A stretch of 64,000 nucleotides of DNA, taken from positions 23,947,501 through 24,011,500 of the forward strand of contig OX344749.2 in the NCBI GenBank assembly GCA_947034885.2, given 5' to 3'. Of this stretch, positions 58,201 through 64,000 are shown in pieces; the stretch's first letter is position 1; every line of letters starts with the position of its first letter. A program made the position numbers and the translations under genes. A model generated the notes under the pieces. It saw only the letters and a program-made list of their open reading frames with translations, was not told the origin of the DNA and searched no databases. The DNA comes from Thuidium tamariscinum. Taxonomy: Eukaryota > Streptophyta > Bryopsida > Hypnales > Thuidiaceae.

Positions 58201-60040
58201 AATTGTGTTCTAAAAATCTAAATTTTTTTAGATAGAAGTATATCACATTGAAGAATATAGCAGTATAAATTCTCTTTGATTTCCATATTATTAGTCAATT
58301 ATTTGATCCTCAACTTTGAATTTAACTTTAATGTTTATTTTAAGGAGATTTTCAAACTTTCCATATAGAATTAGAACTTGTACATCACAAGCTTCCTTTT
58401 GTTAGTTTTGACCAAAAGTAACAAAAATTGTTTTGATTTTCAATGGCAAGTTTTAAGGAATAAATTGCTCAATGTATTAAGATGCACTAAATTATGCACT
58501 ACTTTCTTATAACACCCCCATATAAAATAAAAAACATCTTAAATGTCTTAACTCTTAACTTGATGACATCGTTACAATACCAATAAATTTGTACACAAAA
58601 AATTGAACAAAAATCATTCATTTTTCAATATGGGCAAAGCTTGGTTGCCCTTCCTAATTTCATTATTTTTATTATTTATACACAATGTCCTTTCTAAATT
58701 TGTTGTAAGATAAATCATTAAATAAGTGGTATGTATTGTAATGTATTTTAGCACTTTTATCTTTTGTTCTTGAAATTGCATTTTGACATTCAATTCTTTT
58801 TTTTGCTTTTAGACTAAAGTAAAGACATCAAACTTCCCATATCAAATTTCTTACTTTGCTCAGAAGCTTAAAAAATTCTTTAAAATCACTATTGAAACTT
58901 ATATATATGAGACATCCTATTTCATGTATAGAAAAAATAAATAAACGATTCAAATAGAGAAGCAAATAGAAAACTCTAAGTGAAGATTGGACTACATGTA
59001 ATTAATTGCATGCTCAATTATTTCAACTTTTTTAGCTTCAATGTCTTTATCACCTTTGTGATTCTTTGACTTTGTGACTTAGTATTCATCATTTTGAATT
59101 GGAGAAAGAAAGAAGCTATGTTTAGAATAGAAAGAAAATTTACCACAAGATTTTTAAAGTGAAGGGTAGAATTTTGTTTACTATCAATTGTGATTATGTG
59201 ATAGTATTGCCATGAGAGAAAATTTCAGCAAAGTGAGGATGCATGAAAATGTGCAATTACAACAAAAATCAACTCAAATTGGCAATCAAAGAATTTGTAA
59301 GGTGAGTAGTCAACTCATTGTGCCTTATTAGATTTCTGATTAAATAAATATAAAAAAAGATTAAAAATTTTAAGTGTATATATAATATGTATAATAGATA
59401 TAGATTTAGATATAGATATAGATATAGATTTTTTTTTTTTTAAATTTAAAATTTCCTTATAATTGCACATTCACTGAAACTGAAATAGTTCTCGACAGGG
59501 TCTAGATTTTCTATAATGCTTTGAATCTTTGATTCATGAAGCAAAGTAGAAAATAACAATCTAATTAAATTTTACAGATGATAACTACATTAAAGCTATT
59601 GAATCTTTCGCTAGGATGAAAAGTGAACTAACAAACTATTGAAATTTGAATCACTACAACTGAAATTTGAAAATAAATAAATAATATATTGACAATAAAT
59701 ACAAAACATAATATATTTAATTAACAAGGCAAGTTGACTAAATGCTTGAATTTTTTTTAAATCAATTAAAAGTGTACAACATGTAGGAAAAAAAAAGTAA
59801 GTAAAAGAAGTTTGGCTATTGCTAAAGAAACACAATTAGGGGACTTTCAACTGATTGCATTAACTTTGATTATTGTAGCATAATTTAAAGCTTTACATTT
59901 TGATATAAATCTAATAAACCTATTTCAAATTTTCATTTCTAAAGAAATGATTAAAATTACTAAATAGTTAAGAATTTAGTTAAAGAATTGAAAATGCCAA
60001 TCTAATGGTTGTATTGTTGTAATAAACGATGTACATTCTA
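58200..60040. other. AT-rich intergenic DNA with an ATAGAT-type microsatellite
   Basis: No gene is supported. TAGATATAGATATAGATATAG repeats at about 59397-59430. Nothing else recognised. Confidence 0.45.
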
Positions 60041-60480
60041 TGATATTTTTTTTTCAATTTAAAAAAATTTGAGTTAAATAAAAGATTTCAAAATCTATTC
60101 ATAAGTTTATTCTAGAATAGAGAATCTATAATCACTGACAAACTAAAACTCCTTATAAATTTCATCTCATTTATCAAAATGGAATGATTCAAAGCTTTCC
60201 ACATCAATAGAAAGAGAAAAAATAATTTCATGCTTTTTTTTATAAAAGCGATTTTTTTAATCTACCTATATTGCCTAGCTAAGAAAAAAAAACTACATAT
60301 CTTGCAATGATTTTTTAATCATTTAGTTAAAATTTATGAAAATTGTTGGAATTTAAAGAAAGAAACTTGTCTATGTGTTGTTTAAATTTTTAAAGAGAAA
60401 AAAAATTCCATTTGTAGTCAACTACCCAAAATTGCTATGTTGCTAAAAAAATGAAATTTGGTCCTTGCAGGGTAAGCTAT
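60040..60480 (+). repeat. Dispersed repeat family E, copy E3 (3' part)
   Basis: It matches the 3' third of E2: CTACATATCTTGCAATGATT, GTTAAAATTTATGAAAATTG, AATTGCTATGTTGCTAAAAAAAT and TTTGGTCCTTGCAGGG. Further upstream GGAATGATTCAAAGCTTTCCA also matches. Confidence 0.6.
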
Positions 60481-63400
60481 TTTCAATCATGTGATTCTAT
60501 AATTATTTTAATATAATAAATAGGATCTTTTACCAAAAAATATTGTAACAATTTTAAGTGGATAAGATGGTTCCTTCAAACACACTTTATATTACTTTTG
60601 AGGATCTAGTGACTCCTTTAGACTATTTGACTAACGCAATTTAATTATTCATAATAAATTTGCTTATTGTTGGAAAAACATAATTTCAATTACTAGCTAT
60701 TGCTTTTAGGTTTGTCTATACATTAGAGGAATACAAAAAAATTCATCAATCCTTCAAGGTAGACAACTATGCCCTCAATAGGCCATTTCACCTTTGCAAT
60801 TCCAAGTTACAAAGGGAAGTCTATAGTATCTTAGCACCATTTGAGGTCTAATATTTTATTTTCTCCAATTTGTCACTTAATATGAATAAAATAATTTTCT
60901 ATTTTTTAAAGATGAAATGATGTCTCTTTTTAATTAAATCACATGAAACATTGAAAATTTCTTGAAGATTTGAAAATAAAATGCCAAGTGCCAAGAAAAT
61001 TTTTAGCTACTAAATATAAATCCTAATTAGATTAATATTAGTAGCAATACTGATCAAAGTGGTCTATATAAATGAATTCTGTACAATCTTGGTGCCCCAA
61101 ATCTTGTATTCTTTTCTTAATGGTATATAGGGAATTAATGAATCCCATATTGTATATAGCTCCATATTTAGCTCGTACAAATCATGTGAATTATATACTA
61201 AAATAAAGCAAGACCTATGGTAATTCAACAACTAGCATATTTCATTTTGATGTCACTTTCATGTAACATGTAAACCTCATCATGCATATTATTTCCTTAA
61301 AAAGATGGCTCCCCTTGCTAGAAATCCCCCTCGCCTTTCAAAAATTGAGAGCCATTTAATTTTGTTTAAAAAAATCCACCTCCCCTCCAATGTCGTTGAT
61401 CTTAAAACATCTTGGGATATGGATACAAGTATAGGATAAAAAATAATATAGATTTAAATATGGATACAGACTTTGGCATATATCCCATATCAAATGCCAA
61501 ACTCCATCCCACCTAAAAATTACAAATAGGGTCGGATGCACCCTTTTTTTTCCAACACCATGGAGCTAGATTGCACCATTTCAAAATAAAAGTCCTTTTT
61601 TCGCTAGATGAAAGTAATCTTTTTTTGCCAAAAAAATTCTAGTTCTCTTTAAAATGCAATGAAGTTGAAAAATTTGGACGAAAAAGTATATGAATATGAT
61701 GGAAAAGTATTTTTAAGTCCAAAAGACAAATGAATATAGAAATACAATGCTTCACCAAATTTGAAGTGATTGCCATCTTGGCACTTTCTCAAAAAGTAAA
61801 AAAGAAGGCTAGTCGGATGGAGGTAGGGGGTTTAATCAAATTTAAAAAAAACATTTAATCATGTTTTAAGGTGGATAGGAACCTCTCCTTACTATCCACC
61901 CAAAAGACAAGTTATACTACTCCAATACAACACCATATGTATAATTTACATAACCGTATTTTAGCTTCATAGATATGGAAAAAGTACAATAGTATTCCAA
62001 ATTAGGATCAATTTTTTTTTATTATTGTATCAAAGTCAAAATATATGCATACTATTTTCACCATTGTACACTTTAATTTATACCCCTTCTATATCAAATG
62101 CACTAAAAAACACCATGTTAAGTCTAGAATTGAGCTTTTCAAAGCCAAAGGTTAAATCAATCATAGATTTAAATGCATGCACAATTTTTGAACTTCAACA
62201 TAAACCTCATATGAGCACAATAAGACTACATTATTTTGTGCAATTATTATTGATTTTTTAAATGTAAATGTATAATGAATTCTATATTATTTGAAACAAA
62301 GTGAGATCATATGAGTTCATATGTGATTCAAATTCTTAATCAATACAATCAACAATCTCTTCCATCTACAAATTTTTATGAAGGTATAAATATGATGTAA
62401 ATATAGAATTTCAATGCAACCCTTGGTAATTGCACTAGAAAATGCAGTAGAATCTAAAATCATATAAGGTAGCAACACCTCACATATACATTTTTGTAGT
62501 CCCACTTTGGCACCAAAAAAATTTGATCAGGTTATTATTTATTAGTGAACTTGAAAGAAAGGTATCCTAAGTGGTTTCATAATTTTCTAACACTCTAGTT
62601 GTAATTTCCTAACTTTCAAACATAGTATGGCCTATCTTTAACACCAAACTCACCTTAAATGGTTCCTTGAAGAACAAAATGTCTCAACTTTCATTAGTCG
62701 CTCCCTAGGTCGCTCCTAAAAAACTCTTCACCTCTCATTGGTTGCTTTTGCAATGTTTTAATTATTTTGAGTCTTGGAATTGTTCATTTAAGACTATTTT
62801 AGGTGTCAAAGAACAAAAAATGACTCTTATATGTCACATTGCCTTAAATGAAGTTCCACAACAAAAGTACATTCAAATGGATATTGGTGGATATACAAGC
62901 TAATACGTAATTATATATTTGATGATAATCTAACTATTTGAGCAATGACATGTTTGCTAGTAAGTTTGTCAATTTTGAAGATCTCATTTTGCCTTGTAGA
63001 ATGTTTATTAATATCTAAACATTATAAAATTTATTTAGTATCTACATTAAAAAAATTCTTATGACTATAAAATGATTTTTTTTTGTTCCTCTTTTGATTG
63101 TTATTCAAAATCGTATCTAAATTTATTCAAACAATGTTCTTCTTTAGTTTTAGTTTTTGGTTTAACCTTTGCATTTACAAAATTTGACAAATGACCAAAG
63201 GTTTGTTGTTTCCTAGCTTGCTAATGATACATGTAGCATTCTAGTACAAGATCAAATCACATTTCAAACATTTGTAGTCTCAAAGAGGCAATTTTTCAAA
63301 TGCATGTCTATAGATTTATTTGAAGGGGTTCAAGATGCATATTCTAAACAATATCTAGAATATTTGTGCTTTGAGAAAAATGGATGGTTATTTGGAGATT

Positions 63401-63531
63401 CTATTGACCCTACATTTTATTGTAAATTTTGTTGTCATACTATAGTCTAAAAACATATCGTCAATGACTCTAGACTTTGTGTACAATGACTATAAGGACT
63501 CATTATTGAAAAAATTTCAATGATTTTCATT
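60481..63531. other. AT-rich intergenic DNA, nothing recognised
   Basis: All open frames are short and compositionally biased; no repeat ends could be paired. Confidence 0.4.
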
Positions 63532-63573
63532 CACTACAAGAAAAAAGGGTATTTTAAGTATAGTCCTAGTAGT
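63532..63573 (+). mobile_element. CACTA-like left end, interrupted by a family A element
   Basis: CACTACAAGAAAAAAGGGTA then TTTTAAGT matches the end at 48874. After about 40 bp it is cut by a family A terminus (GGTGATTGCACAAAACACC). Confidence 0.5.
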
Positions 63574-64000
63574 AGGTGATTGCACAAAACACCTGGCAAT
63601 TTAGTTGCGTTTTGATTTTGGAGCGCTATAACTTTTGATGTATGAATCCAATGCCAAAACCAAAAGATTCATTTCTAAAGATTTTGACAAAAACTATATT
63701 CCTTATATTTCAAAAATTTTAAGAAATCATTTTATATTTAAAAATTAATTTTGTTAATTTGTCACACTTTGACATAGTGGGGTTTTTAGTACTATTGAGC
63801 GGTTAAAATTAAATTTTTTTAGCTGAAATTTCTATGGTATATTTTCTTAATAGTTAGACATGTTCCTACCAAAGGAAATCTAAAAATACATTATTTTATA
63901 CCCTCCACATACGTGCAAACAGGCCTTTTTTGTGCATGCAATTTCAAACATTAGAAATGATTTTGACCTCATTTATTTAGTCAAATAGCATCACCAAAAA
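63574..64000 (+). mobile_element. Family A MITE, copy A4 (partial, leaves the window)
   Basis: The end GGTGATTGCACAAAACACC is a mutated family A terminus. The interior matches A5 and A2 (CTACCAAAGGAAATCTAAAA, then ACATTATTTTATACCCTCCACATACGTGCAAACAGGCC). The right end lies beyond 64000. Confidence 0.7.

Overview
This is nuclear DNA from a green plant, most likely a streptophyte alga or an early-diverging land plant. Four intron-bearing host genes sit as GC-richer islands in a very AT-rich, repeat-filled background. Two of them are recognisable plant-type proteins: a nuclear poly(A)-binding protein (PABN) and a plant RING-CH membrane E3 ligase. Introns are GT-AG and roughly 100 to 1,560 bp. 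TTAA-flanked, piggyBac-like small elements are unusual for seed plants and favour an alga or early lineage. The species cannot be fixed from the sequence.

Layout. (1) From before base 1 to about 14.4 kb lies one old, large LINE on the + strand: ORF1 with RNA-binding-like segments, then ORF2 with a 2A-like peptide, an AP endonuclease, reverse transcriptase, a methyltransferase-like segment, RNase H and a C-terminal CCHC knuckle. It was later hit by a 3.6-kb GC-rich element with a minus-strand promoter and coding region (1682-5295), a 0.29-kb MITE (12464-12750) and a TTAA-flanked MITE (13292-13866). (2) 14.5-17.5 kb: PABN, 7 exons, 226 aa, with a tRNA-like Pol III box pair on the minus strand of its 3' region. 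(3) 17.7-21.4 kb: MITEs and a 248-bp tandem duplication. (4) 21.4-26.9 kb: the RING-CH gene, 8 coding exons, 520 aa, with a tandem duplication in its leader and a MITE in one intron. (5) 26.9-36.7 kb: AT-rich DNA with several MITE families. (6) 37.4-43.6 kb: an alpha/beta-hydrolase gene, 8 exons, 450 aa, with a likely organelle targeting peptide. A 3.05-kb Harbinger-like element is inserted inside its stop codon yet leaves the stop readable. (7) 46.7-55.1 kb: repeats. (8) 55.4-56.5 kb: a 2-exon gene for an unrecognised protein with three membrane segments. (9) 56.5-64.0 kb: AT-rich repeats.

The host genes do not form a pathway and are independently transcribed. The main interest is the transposon archaeology: at least five small DNA-element families can be defined from this window alone, by terminal inverted repeats (TIRs) and target-site duplications (TSDs). 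They are family A (TIR GGGTCATTGCAAGAAACACT, 4-bp TSD), family B (TTAA plus CCC termini), family C (GGGCATTAG ends), family D (about 40-bp TIR, three copies in 0.8 kb) and CACTA-type ends. There is also a longer dispersed repeat, family E. Splice sites and translations were worked out by eye, and all family-level statements rest on motif recognition, not database searches.
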